Shown here: positions 9,301 through 17,026 of the stretch, one piece after another
How the letters are laid out: the number at the start of each line of letters is the position of its first letter
How positions within the stretch are numbered: the stretch's first letter is position 1
Assembly: GCF_001984065.1 (NCBI RefSeq)
Contig: NZ_LYVP01000048.1
Coordinates: 1 to 42,676, forward strand
Reading direction: 5' to 3'
DNA: 42,676 nt
From: Pseudomonas sp. KK4
Lineage (GTDB): Bacteria; Pseudomonadota; Gammaproteobacteria; Pseudomonadales; Pseudomonadaceae
Notes under the pieces: model-generated
The model's input: only the letters and a program-made list of their open reading frames with translations
Database searches by the model: none
Told to the model about the DNA's origin: nothing
Made by a program: the position numbers and the translations under genes

Positions 9301-9522
9301 GAACAGGTACAGTTTTAGCTTTTATAAAATCAACCGCAACAGTTACAACCATACCCCGATCGCTGTTCAACAGTTGGCTTTATCGTCTGCACGAGTGGAT
9401 TGTCGCGATAACACGCTCAGGCCTACTATCAAACCAAGTGTGTGGCGATCCGTGAGCGTCTGACGTCCGAGACATCAGACACTGCGCCACCTACCCCCGG
9501 TTTTCCCTAAGGAGTAACACCC
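9301..9522 (+). promoter_or_regulatory. Candidate promoter region of DUF2388 operon
   Basis: This stretch follows the DUF1127 terminator and carries no gene. Two more copies of the local motif occur at 9306-9315 (GGTACAGTTT) and about 9338-9347 (ACAGTTAC). A sigma70-like pair TTGTCG (9400-9405) and TACTAT (9424-9429) with 18-bp spacing lies about 95 bp before the first DUF2388 start. TAAGGAG provides the ribosome site. Promoter strength and start point are unproven. Confidence 0.4.
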
Positions 9523-9840
9523 ATGTCCCGTCTTCGCCTGCTCAGCGCTGCGGCCCTGTTTGCCGTGGCCGCCAACGCCCATGCCACCAGCTTCATCGTG
9601 ACCACCGATGCCGTCGTCGGTGCACTCAAGTCTTCCTCCGATGCCACGTCCGACGTCACCTCGTCGTTCCACGATGACAAAATCGTGCTCGCCGCACGTG
9701 ACGACGCCGCCAGCTTCGTCGCCAGCGAAGGCGCCATCCGCGGCGTCAAACTGGAAAGCGCCCTGGATCACATTCGTCACCAGGCGCCACAGCTCAACGC
9801 CACCGACGCACAGCTGGCGCAAGCCATCCTGACGATCTAA
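9523..9840 (+). CDS. DUF2388 exported protein, copy 1
   Basis: This 105-residue protein has a clear signal peptide (about 1-21, ending ANAHA) and a mature DUF2388 domain. The core is KIVLAARDDAASFVASEGAIRG followed by LESAL, then a C-terminal helix with AQAILTI. DUF2388 proteins are Pseudomonas periplasmic or secreted proteins of unknown function; a frequent database label mentioning a helicase subunit is not supported by anything visible. A TAAGGAG ribosome site precedes the ATG. It is the first of three paralogues transcribed together and followed by the DUF4105-type gene, so a shared envelope job is likely but unproven. Confidence 0.85.
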   Translation: MSRLRLLSAAALFAVAANAHATSFIVTTDAVVGALKSSSDATSDVTSSFHDDKIVLAARDDAASFVASEGAIRGVKLESALDHIRHQAPQLNATDAQLAQAILTI

Positions 9841-9944
9841 ACCTATGTACTGATGCGGGCCACGCTGGCCGTGCCCCGCATTGGCGCTGGCTCTAGACCG
9901 GGCGTTGCGCTAGCCTTGGGGCTCACCTTCAACCGTCGAGCCTC

Positions 9945-10262
9945 ATGCGTTTTCTATCCCGTCTGATCGTCACCTCAGCCTTTCTTGCGGCCAACTGTAC
10001 GGGTTCGGCCCATGCCTTCGATGCCTTTAACCTCTCGACTCAAGGCACCGTCGCCACCGGATATGCCACAACCCTGGTGACCGCAGCGCCCTTCGACCAT
10101 AAACTGCTGATCGCCGCCCGTGATGATGCCGCGGCATTCATCGCCAGTGACGGTCAATTGAGAGGCGCACAACTGGAGTCCGCCCTGCGATATTTGCGGC
10201 ATACCCAGCCAAAACTTCATGTCAGCGACCTTGAACTGGCACAGGCAATTCTCGTCCAATAG
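9945..10262 (+). CDS. DUF2388 exported protein, copy 2
   Basis: This is a 105-residue second copy with signal peptide (about 1-24, ending GSAHA) and the same core, here KLLIAARDDAAAFIASDGQLRG, LESAL and a terminal AQAILV. It lies 104 bp after copy 1, with no strong terminator between. The ribosome site (CGAG before the ATG) is weak, so its yield may be lower than its neighbours. The mature N-terminus is quite different from copies 1 and 3, while the AARDDAA block is kept, which marks that block as the conserved functional part. Function is unknown. Confidence 0.82.
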   Translation: MRFLSRLIVTSAFLAANCTGSAHAFDAFNLSTQGTVATGYATTLVTAAPFDHKLLIAARDDAAAFIASDGQLRGAQLESALRYLRHTQPKLHVSDLELAQAILVQ

Positions 10263-10290
10263 TTAACCCTCGTTTTTCCGGAGTCGTTCC

Positions 10291-10611
10291 ATGCGTAGCC
10301 CGCTGATTGCCGCCACCCTTGGCCTGCTGTTGTTGGCCGACGTGGCCCAGGCCCATACCCTGGTTGCCACCAGTAACATCCTGATTCGTGCCACCCAGCG
10401 CACGCTTGATTTCACCTCTGACACCACCACATCGATTCGCGACTCCAAAATCGTCCGTGAGGCCCAGGACGACGCCGCCAGTTTCGTCGCCACCAATGGC
10501 GACATCCGCGGTGCACACCTGGAAGCGGCGCTCGACATGTTGCGCACCCGCGTACCGGAAGCCCGGGACGCCAGTGATCAGGATCTTGCCGAAGCCATCC
10601 TCGCACTGTGA
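10291..10611 (+). CDS. DUF2388 exported protein, copy 3
   Basis: This 106-residue third copy has signal peptide MRSPLIAATLGLLLLADVAQA and core KIVREAQDDAASFVATNGDIRG, with LEAAL and a C-terminal AEAILAL. It has a good GGAG ribosome site and begins 28 bp after copy 2. Its TGA stop overlaps the GTG start of the following DUF4105-type gene (GTGA), which indicates translational coupling between the small protein and the large protease-like protein. That coupling is the strongest hint that DUF2388 products work with the downstream protein. Confidence 0.85.
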   Translation: MRSPLIAATLGLLLLADVAQAHTLVATSNILIRATQRTLDFTSDTTTSIRDSKIVREAQDDAASFVATNGDIRGAHLEAALDMLRTRVPEARDASDQDLAEAILAL

Positions 10612-12569
10612 GGCCGGTATTCGCCTGGCTGCTGGCCGGGGCGCTGTTGCTGCTTGGCAACAGCGCCCACGCCGGCCTTGAATTGCACCTCAAGACCGAC
10701 GGCCTGAGCCCCTCGCAACAGCAGGCCAGTCAGGCGCTGCTCGATGAAGCCATGCAGGCATTGCCACCGCGCTTCATCGAGCAACTCGACCGGCGCATCG
10801 ACGTCGGCTGGACCGACGACATGCCGGCCAACGCCTACGGCCAGGCGTCGCTGGTGTCCGAACTCGATCTGAATCGCAAGCTGCTGCCCAGCCTCACCGA
10901 CGGCACCGCAGCAACTAAAAAGACCTGCCGCCCCCACGGCACCGTGCGCCGCGAAATGCTCGCCACGGTACTGCATGAACTGACCCACATTTATGACCGT
11001 TCACGCCTGTGGACCCAGGACGAGCGCGCACTGATCCAACGCTGCAACCGACTGGACAGCACTTCGGGCCTGATCGGCATCCCCGACGAATGCCGCAGCC
11101 AATCCGGCCGCCGCTTTACCCTCAGTGACGACCCGCGCCTGCTAGACCTCGCCGGCTGGCAGCAATACGTCGGCCGTCGCGGTGAGCGCGAGCAGCACAA
11201 CCGCCAGATCGCCCGCAGCCCGGACATCTACGAAACCAGCAGCCCCAAGGAATTCGTTGCGGTCAACATGGAGTACTTCCTCCTCGACCCGACCTACGCC
11301 TGCCGCCGCCCTGCCCTGTACCGCTACTACAAGGAGCACTTCGGCTGGGCGCCCGCCGCCAAGGATGCGTGCAACAAAACCTTCGCCTTCCTCAATGCCG
11401 GTAATGACTTCGCCAAGACGCCACTGGGCCAGGTCGACCCGGAGCGGGTGTATGCCGTCGACTACCTGCTGGCCGAGGCCAACCAGAACTGGGTCAGCCG
11501 CTGGGGCCACAGCATGTTGCGCCTGGTGATCTGCGCCCCGGGACGCCCACGCGGGCCGGACTGCAGATTGGACCTGGACCAGCACCTGGTGCTGTCCTAC
11601 CGCGCCTTCGTCGGCGACGTGCAACTGTCGAGCTGGGACGGACTGGTGGGCAAATACCCGTCGCGCCTGTTCGTGCTGCCGTTGGCCCAGGTGATCGACG
11701 AATACACCAAGACCGAACTGCGCAGCCTCGCCTCCGTGCCCCTGAACCTGTCGCGCAGCGAGATCGAAAACGTGGTGGAACGCGCTGCAGAGATGCACTG
11801 GAGCTACGACGGCAACTACTTCTTCCTGTCCAACAACTGCGCCGTGGAAGAACTCAAATTACTGCGCAGCGGCACCAACAATTCAAAACTGGTGGCCCTG
11901 GACAACATCATGCCCAACGGCCTGCTCGAAGTGCTCAAGGGCCGCGGCCTGGCGGACACCAGCGTGCTGGACGATCCTCGCGAAGCACTGCGCATGGGCT
12001 ACCGCTTCGACTCGTTCCGCGATCGCTACCAGGCGATGTTCGAAGTACTGAGAAAAAGCCTGCCGATCAAACAGGACAAGGTCGAGGACTGGCTGGACCT
12101 CAAAGCCCAGGAACGTCGCCAATGGTTCGAACAAGCCGACCTGCGCACCAGCGCCGCCCTGCTCCTGCTGGAACAAGCCAGCTTCCGCCGCCAGTTATTG
12201 CTGGCTCAGGATGAAGTGAAACAACGCTACCTGGGCGCCCGAGAACTGAAGAACGGTGGCATGGACAAAGCCAACCAGACCCTGCGGGAAATCCTCGACA
12301 ACAGCGGTTTCCTAAGCCGCCCGGCCGAACTGCTCGGCAGCGGCGGCTACGGCCTGCCACAACCGAATGAATGGCAACGCCTGGAATCGGAAAGCAGCGA
12401 GCGGCAGAAACAGCTGCTGGTGTTGAGCGGGGATCTGGATAAGGAAGTCAGAGCGCTGCTGGAGCCAGAGCGAGCGGCGGAGATGGCGGCGAACGAAGCG
12501 AATGTGAAGCAGATTGGGGAGCATTTGAGGAAATTGCATAAGGCGGCTGGGGGGTTGGAGTTGCCTTAG
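10608..12569 (+). CDS. Exported two-domain protein: HExxH region plus DUF4105/Lnb-like domain
   Basis: This 653-residue protein has a signal peptide (MRPVFAWLLAGALLLLG..., cleavage near AHA at 20-22). An N-terminal domain carries an HExxH zinc-peptidase motif (LHELTHIYD, His123, Glu124, His127), with EFVAVNMEYF (Glu215) as a plausible third ligand. The second domain matches DUF4105/Lnb N-terminal type, a papain/NlpC-like fold: WGHSMLR gives His301 and LSNNCAVEEL gives Cys411, the expected catalytic pair. About 200 C-terminal residues are charged and helical (RAAEMAANEANVKQIGEHLR). The GTG start overlaps the previous stop. It probably acts in the periplasm or outer membrane on peptide, peptidoglycan or acyl substrates; which one is not visible. 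Confidence 0.8.
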   Translation: MRPVFAWLLAGALLLLGNSAHAGLELHLKTDGLSPSQQQASQALLDEAMQALPPRFIEQLDRRIDVGWTDDMPANAYGQASLVSELDLNRKLLPSLTDGTAATKKTCRPHGTVRREMLATVLHELTHIYDRSRLWTQDERALIQRCNRLDSTSGLIGIPDECRSQSGRRFTLSDDPRLLDLAGWQQYVGRRGEREQHNRQIARSPDIYETSSPKEFVAVNMEYFLLDPTYACRRPALYRYYKEHFGWAPAAKDACNKTFAFLNAGNDFAKTPLGQVDPERVYAVDYLLAEANQNWVSRWGHSMLRLVICAPGRPRGPDCRLDLDQHLVLSYRAFVGDVQLSSWDGLVGKYPSRLFVLPLAQVIDEYTKTELRSLASVPLNLSRSEIENVVERAAEMHWSYDGNYFFLSNNCAVEELKLLRSGTNNSKLVALDNIMPNGLLEVLKGRGLADTSVLDDPREALRMGYRFDSFRDRYQAMFEVLRKSLPIKQDKVEDWLDLKAQERRQWFEQADLRTSAALLLLEQASFRRQLLLAQDEVKQRYLGARELKNGGMDKANQTLREILDNSGFLSRPAELLGSGGYGLPQPNEWQRLESESSERQKQLLVLSGDLDKEVRALLEPERAAEMAANEANVKQIGEHLRKLHKAAGGLELP

Positions 12570-12638
12570 CCTCATCCTGTACCGCTATACCCCCCAAAGA
12601 TGCTCAATGCAGTTCAATTAAGAACGAACGCTGTACCG

Positions 12639-12726
12639 GTGGCGAGGGAGCTTGCTCCCGTTGGGGTGCGAAGCGGCCCTAAAAAGGACTGTTGCGCAGT
12701 CCGATGGGAGCAAGCTCCCTCGCCAC
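12639..12726. repeat. Paired inverted REP (REPIN-like), type A
   Basis: An imperfect palindrome begins gtggcgagggagcttgctcc and ends with the reverse complement ggagcaagctccctcgccac, separated by about 45 bases that also pair (ggact/agtcc). The same type recurs at 39375. Such pairs are mobilised by RAYT transposases in Pseudomonas; no RAYT gene is in this window. Confidence 0.85.
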
Positions 12727-12752
12727 GAAAGGCTGATTGTGCAGGGCGTCGC

Positions 12753-12914
12753 CTAAGTGAACAGCATGAGCCTCCAAGATGGTCGCTTCTTCACGGTTTC
12801 ATACAACTCCAAGGCGGTGGCGACGCGTTGCGCCGGATCGAAACTCAGTGCCTTGCGCAGCGCGGGCCAAAGATGTTTGGGCAGATGACGAGGCGCCCGT
12901 AACTCCCGTTCCAG
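12753..12914 (-). pseudogene. C-terminal fragment, probably of a Ser/Thr protein kinase
   Basis: The minus strand encodes about 53 residues before a stop, including ELRAPRHLPKHLW, then ALRKALSFDPAQRVATALE. The pattern 'L...LRKALSFDPAQR..TA.E' is the usual end of a bacterial protein kinase domain (subdomain XI arginine region). No kinase N-lobe or start codon with ribosome site is visible, so I read it as the tail of a gene whose remainder was replaced by the adjoining insertion. Kinase origin is inferred from the motif only; a small free-standing gene is less likely. Confidence 0.55.
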
Positions 12915-12964
12915 CCCCTCATCTCTATTGGCAAAAGCCGCACAACTCAACGTGGACGGCGATG

Positions 12965-15397
12965 CTAATCCTCACCGTAGTTGAATTTCCGTAAGGTAAC
13001 TGACTCTTCAGCCCGTGCGCGCTCACTGTCTCGCATCGCCTCAAGCCTCGATATGTATTTGACGGCAAAAGTGCGAATACTGTTATCCGGATCTTGGAGC
13101 CATTCGAGTACCTCTAGACGTTTTCTTTCGTAAGCTTCGGCCATCCCATATTCTCCGGAAACCACACCGGTACTTTGAAGGGCTATCTCGACTTCGATTA
13201 TGAGAGGACTATCAGGAGGCAAGCGTTTGATCAGTTCTCTTGCCACCGGATGAATGAATGTCTCTCCGCTGTAAGCTCGGAGGATACCCACCGCGAAATC
13301 CAACTCTGCATCGCCGCCCTCCCGAATCAATCGTATCAGTGCTGTCTCAAAGTCTTCCGAAAACTGCGGAAAAATAGCTTGGAGAAGCTTCGCCCCTCTA
13401 AATTCGAATAGTGAGGAGTCTTTTCTGTAGCAATCATAAACCTTCCGAATAATCATCTCCGGGTCACTGGATAGCGAATCTTGAAGCGAATAGAACTGAA
13501 ATGGTACCTCCTCGTATTCGCTACCATATTTATCGACAGGAACCGTTTCATCTTCATCAGATGGGTACACACGTGCGCAGAGGTAATCCACGACGACTTG
13601 CGGATGCTCCCGCGCAATCACGCCTAACAATTCTTCGGATTGATAGTCGATTTGGGGAAGAAGACGTAAGTTCTTCATCACTTCGTGGCGCTCTTTTGCT
13701 GAGAGGTCCGCGACCATCTGTTTTGCTTCCTCTCGGAACCAGATTTCCCTGATCCAATTCGCGTCGTTTATCTTGGTAAGACAATCTAGTGCCCTCAAGA
13801 ACAATGGTTTCAGCTCGCTACGCTCCCTACTCGTTACAGACCTCGCAATAGCAACAGAAACGATTTGGCGAAGAACAATAGGCTCGTTGAGCTCAACTGC
13901 CTTGTCGAGCAACTGACCCAAGAGGTCAACATCAACACTCTTAGTAGATAAAAAGAATTTCGCAGAAGCGTAGAGAAGGTCAGCCTGGTTTGAACTCGCC
14001 TCATGCACCCATTTTTTTAGGAGTAAAAATAGCTTTTCGCGACAGTCACCATCCCAAAGGCTACGTAAAATTGGTATCAAAAACTTCGATAGCTGGTCAG
14101 TCTCATTAGTGATCAACTCAAGTGCAAAATCTGGAAAATGACTGGCCACTTCTCCGAGAAACTCGTAGAAGACCGGGAAGGTCGCCATGTCGGTCGACTC
14201 AGTTCTAGCGAAGACCAGTATTCTGCGACGCCACACGTCGAACCCCTCTTCTGGGATTCTCGGCACCATTAACCGCGCCTCTTTCACCCTTGAATCTTGG
14301 GACCCAATTCCAAAGGATTCATCGCGCTTAGGCTTCGACCAATCTCCGAAGACCGCCTCAAATCCGATGAGTATCTTGTATATTGCATACTCTTTATTTG
14401 CGTCGATGACTGTTTTCACCTGAAACGCAGCTGCTCTCACCTGTTCAGATAGGCTGTGATATTGAATCCAATAACTGTCGTGCTCGAGCTTTTGGATTAT
14501 CTGCAAGTCTTCAACCGTGGCAATGTGAGCAAAAAATGCCAGCACCTCCTGTGCGTTCACAGCGACCATGTTCATAAAGTTCTCGTCTACGGTCCCCATA
14601 ATTTCTGCACGCGTCGCAGCATTCAAAGCTCTGATAATGGACAGCTTCTGCGACTTTATTTCAAAAAGACCGTATAGCTTTATGAGAAGGGAAATTCCCC
14701 TTTTTCTTACAGAAAGGACGTCCTCATCTGCCGGCACTGTAGCCCTAGACATAGTTACCGCAGACGACGACCACGTGGCGGATTCCATCGACGTCGACAA
14801 CATTCCTTCCAAGAGAGTTAGCACTCCAAAGAAGAAAATTTTTAAATCCTGATCACTCATCTTCTCTAGGGCAGCGATGAGCAACAATTGAGGTTGCGCC
14901 CCTATCCCTCGACCTGAATCTGTCCCCTGACCGTAATAGACTCTCAGGTTGAATCGAGCTAGATCTCGCAACGCCGACATCGCGTCCCTGCGTACCGACT
15001 CATCAGAATGCGTTGACAGCCAGAGCAAGGTATCGACGACTGCAGGCGTCTCTACATAGCGCAACCCGGACAGCACCTCGATGCATTTGGACATCAACGT
15101 GTATACGTTGTGGTATTTCGACAATGCTTCGGCTAAAGCGCCGTACTCTTCCGAATGAGTCAATTTGCGGGACTCTGCGGCCCGAAGGAAATTGTCGATT
15201 GCAGAGACTGCGTCCTTGCTTCGCCTGAATCCCACTGTAATTAGCACTTCGATGCTGAATTCTAGGGGTTGGTACTCATTACTCTCCAACAGAGTCGCGA
15301 ATGCAAGATTACACGCGCGGCCGATGGCCTCCTCAGCAGCAGGCGTCCTCGATTGAGCTAAGCGCCCCAACACTTTGATACGGGTATCGGAATCCAC
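12965..15397 (-). CDS. Large alpha-solenoid (HEAT/ARM-like) protein coupled to PIN gene
   Basis: This 810-residue, almost wholly helical protein has degenerate HEAT-like repeats. Examples are SDESVRRDAMSALRDLARF (131-149) and DPDNSIRTFAVKYISRLE (769-786), with further helix pairs throughout; no enzyme motif, signal peptide or membrane segment is apparent. The GTG at 15397 is preceded by GGGGAG inside the end of the PIN gene, only 4 bases separating the two, so translation is coupled. Base composition is much more AT-rich than the flanking Pseudomonas genes, and codon use includes many A/T-ending codons, pointing to horizontal transfer. A scaffold or sensor role for the PIN nuclease is an inference. 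It could alternatively be the repeat part of a former STAND-type protein that has lost its NTPase. Confidence 0.75.
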   Translation of the reverse strand: MDSDTRIKVLGRLAQSRTPAAEEAIGRACNLAFATLLESNEYQPLEFSIEVLITVGFRRSKDAVSAIDNFLRAAESRKLTHSEEYGALAEALSKYHNVYTLMSKCIEVLSGLRYVETPAVVDTLLWLSTHSDESVRRDAMSALRDLARFNLRVYYGQGTDSGRGIGAQPQLLLIAALEKMSDQDLKIFFFGVLTLLEGMLSTSMESATWSSSAVTMSRATVPADEDVLSVRKRGISLLIKLYGLFEIKSQKLSIIRALNAATRAEIMGTVDENFMNMVAVNAQEVLAFFAHIATVEDLQIIQKLEHDSYWIQYHSLSEQVRAAAFQVKTVIDANKEYAIYKILIGFEAVFGDWSKPKRDESFGIGSQDSRVKEARLMVPRIPEEGFDVWRRRILVFARTESTDMATFPVFYEFLGEVASHFPDFALELITNETDQLSKFLIPILRSLWDGDCREKLFLLLKKWVHEASSNQADLLYASAKFFLSTKSVDVDLLGQLLDKAVELNEPIVLRQIVSVAIARSVTSRERSELKPLFLRALDCLTKINDANWIREIWFREEAKQMVADLSAKERHEVMKNLRLLPQIDYQSEELLGVIAREHPQVVVDYLCARVYPSDEDETVPVDKYGSEYEEVPFQFYSLQDSLSSDPEMIIRKVYDCYRKDSSLFEFRGAKLLQAIFPQFSEDFETALIRLIREGGDAELDFAVGILRAYSGETFIHPVARELIKRLPPDSPLIIEVEIALQSTGVVSGEYGMAEAYERKRLEVLEWLQDPDNSIRTFAVKYISRLEAMRDSERARAEESVTLRKFNYGED

Positions 15398-15401
15398 GTT
15401 T

Positions 15402-16466
15402 TCAGCTCCCCAACCCTGTGAGTTTGATCATCTCCGGTTCCACCATCTGTGCTGCCATATCGGCCGCTGGACCTTCAACAGCGAGATAGTTGTGACCGGT
15501 ATCTTTTATCAATCCCGCAAGTGCTAATCGCTCGAGCGTATTTCTCGATGCTTCATCTGCAGCACCCGATTTCACCAGAAGACCTAACAACGCTTGCTTA
15601 CCCGTGCTTCTCAGGTAACTAACAAACCCAAATGCTTTCATATCTAGGAGAGCAAAATTTCTAGTATGTTTCGCGAACAACTCCTCGAGCTCACCCGACT
15701 CGCCGAGCGCAGCTTGGGGGGCATGCTCATTGGGATCATTTGGGAGCACGGGCGCAACCGGCTCTGTCTGCATGTGTGCGCGAATGATTGGATGGTCTCC
15801 CATAGGCAGATCGCCCACAACTGACGCAGAGATGTCAGCAAATCTCTCTTTCAATACGTTGATCAATGGCATCAATGTCGGATTTTTGGTGGTGCTGTAT
15901 GCCGTTAGATCTAGACCTTTCTCTTCAGCTTCCTTTCCCAGATTGGAAGCAAGTTTTTCCCCATCGAAAAAAGCTGCCTCGTCACGTGACAGCAGAATCA
16001 CCTCAGAACCTTCCGGTAGGGTCAGTAAGCCCTCCCATATGAGGCAATCTTTATAGCCATGGTCCGTCTTAGAAGTTGGTCGAACACCATTGATCGAGCG
16101 GTCGGCCGCAGCAACCTTGAGCTCTGGGGTAGTCGGGATGATATGGATGACATCTTCGAGCTGAGCCAAGATTTCCAGCGCTTGGGCTTCTCCGAATTGA
16201 GGCTTCGGCAGAAATTTGCTGAAGTCATATCCACAGAATGTCTTTAGCTTGTCCAAGTCCTTCGTTGCTGATTTGAGAGCTTCATCCCCAGCCTGGACGA
16301 ACTGATTGATGTATTCCATCCGAAGCACTTCGGGCACCACGAGCTTGGCTTTCTTGGCCCGTAGCATGGCAATTAATTGCGGCCCACCTTTTTTTCGAAA
16401 GAGGTGCGCGTCGCGAACTGCCGCGTTTGTATCGCATAAGACATAAAGCTGTCTGTTATCCGTCAT
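15402..16466 (-). CDS. PIN-domain protein (DUF4935-like) with C-terminal extension
   Basis: This 354-residue protein begins with a PIN-like nuclease domain. The acidic residues expected of the metal site are present: Asp12 in LYVLCDTN, Glu46 or Glu51 in VVPEVLRMEY, Asp140 in GYKDCLIWE and Asp162 in LLSRDEAAF. The spacing and the 'KDxLIW' block match the DUF4935 branch. A proline-rich linker (about 228-245) leads to a C-terminal helical, possibly winged-helix region (LERLALAGLIKDTGHNYLAV). The ATG at 16466 is preferred to an in-frame TTG two codons upstream. It is the promoter-proximal gene of the pair with the HEAT-like gene. PIN enzymes usually cut RNA; its target and trigger are unknown, and no small antitoxin is adjacent. 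Confidence 0.8.
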   Translation of the reverse strand: MTDNRQLYVLCDTNAAVRDAHLFRKKGGPQLIAMLRAKKAKLVVPEVLRMEYINQFVQAGDEALKSATKDLDKLKTFCGYDFSKFLPKPQFGEAQALEILAQLEDVIHIIPTTPELKVAAADRSINGVRPTSKTDHGYKDCLIWEGLLTLPEGSEVILLSRDEAAFFDGEKLASNLGKEAEEKGLDLTAYSTTKNPTLMPLINVLKERFADISASVVGDLPMGDHPIIRAHMQTEPVAPVLPNDPNEHAPQAALGESGELEELFAKHTRNFALLDMKAFGFVSYLRSTGKQALLGLLVKSGAADEASRNTLERLALAGLIKDTGHNYLAVEGPAADMAAQMVEPEMIKLTGLGS

Positions 16467-16634
16467 AGCCAATCCGCTTTAGATTCCACTGCGCTATTGC
16501 CCAAAAAACCAAACCGCTCGAGACCGAGGCTCGCCGTTATTATGCAAGCAAACCCGTGATCGATGATCGGCCGATACTGGCGGAGCGTCGCCCACCGCCT
16601 TACCAGCAACAACGAACAGTCATCTCGATCAAAG
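16467..16634 (-). promoter_or_regulatory. Upstream region of the PIN-HEAT pair
   Basis: Read on the minus strand, this 168-bp stretch contains a TTGCATAATAACGG segment near 16545 with a CATAAT -10-like element, but the matching -35 is weak. The ribosome site before the PIN ATG is also weak (AGCGGA). No gene is seen. A low-output promoter is possible, or transcription may originally have entered from the truncated gene upstream. Confidence 0.3.
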
Positions 16635-16754
16635 CTACAACACTTTCTTTATAGTGAGGTTCGGTGGGTCTGTGAGCAAGTCGAACGCAGATGGATTGGC
16701 AAATGAAATACCAATCCTCTCAGTCTTCTCGGAAATTTCCTTCGCGATGTCGAG
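16635..16754 (-). pseudogene. C-terminal gene fragment upstream of the PIN gene
   Basis: The minus strand has 39 open codons reading LDIAKEISEKTERIGISF, then ANPSAFDLLTDPPNLTIKKVL and a TAG stop. The composition is protein-like and the frame is closed by a stop immediately upstream (16755-16757), with no start codon or ribosome site. It looks like the tail of a gene that once lay directly upstream of, and in line with, the PIN-HEAT pair. The source protein is not recognised. It also marks the probable right border of the inserted DNA. Confidence 0.45.
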
Positions 16755-16867
16755 CTACCCATGAACTAGGCACCCCACACGCCTGCGGCTAACCTCTCCG
16801 TGTCATCGCAAACGGTGACACGGACGTGCAAGTCCGTACTCGGCATACATTCGGTTATAGCTATTCA

Positions 16868-17026
16868 GCGAGCGTTTTCTTATGCTCGCGAACCGTTATG
16901 GCGGCTGTGTGTGGGAGGCCTTCGGGTCTGCCGGTTTACCGAGTCCGGTCTTGCACACCTATACACAGCTGCCACCCTTTTCGAAGCAAGCGAAATGGTG
17001 TTGGCCTCACAACTCGGTGAATGCAA
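16868..17026 (+). promoter_or_regulatory. Structured leader RNA upstream of DUF6124 gene
   Basis: The leader can fold into a compact structure. Pairs seen are 16868-16873 with 16884-16889, and an 11-bp stem 16900-16910 with 16963-16973 (one G-U). A hairpin 16916-16920/16925-16929 is capped by a UUCG tetraloop, CCGG pairs within 16931-16948, and a hairpin 16974-16983/16991-16999 lies just before the start. From general familiarity with Pseudomonas genomes, similar leaders precede other DUF6124 genes, but I cannot verify that here. A cis-regulatory RNA is plausible; ligand or protein partner is unknown. Confidence 0.5.

Noticed and set aside
9523..10611. DUF2388 proteins labelled as Holliday-junction helicase subunits
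   Set aside because: They are about 105 residues with signal peptides and no nucleotide-binding motif, so a cytoplasmic helicase role is not supported.
12965..16466. PIN-HEAT pair considered as a classical VapBC toxin-antitoxin module
   Set aside because: The PIN protein is far larger than VapC, is the first gene and is not paired with a small DNA-binding antitoxin; the partner is an 810-residue repeat protein.
12570..17026. Insertion considered as a prophage or integrative element
   Set aside because: No integrase, transposase, tRNA attachment site or flanking direct repeat was visible; only gene fragments at the borders.
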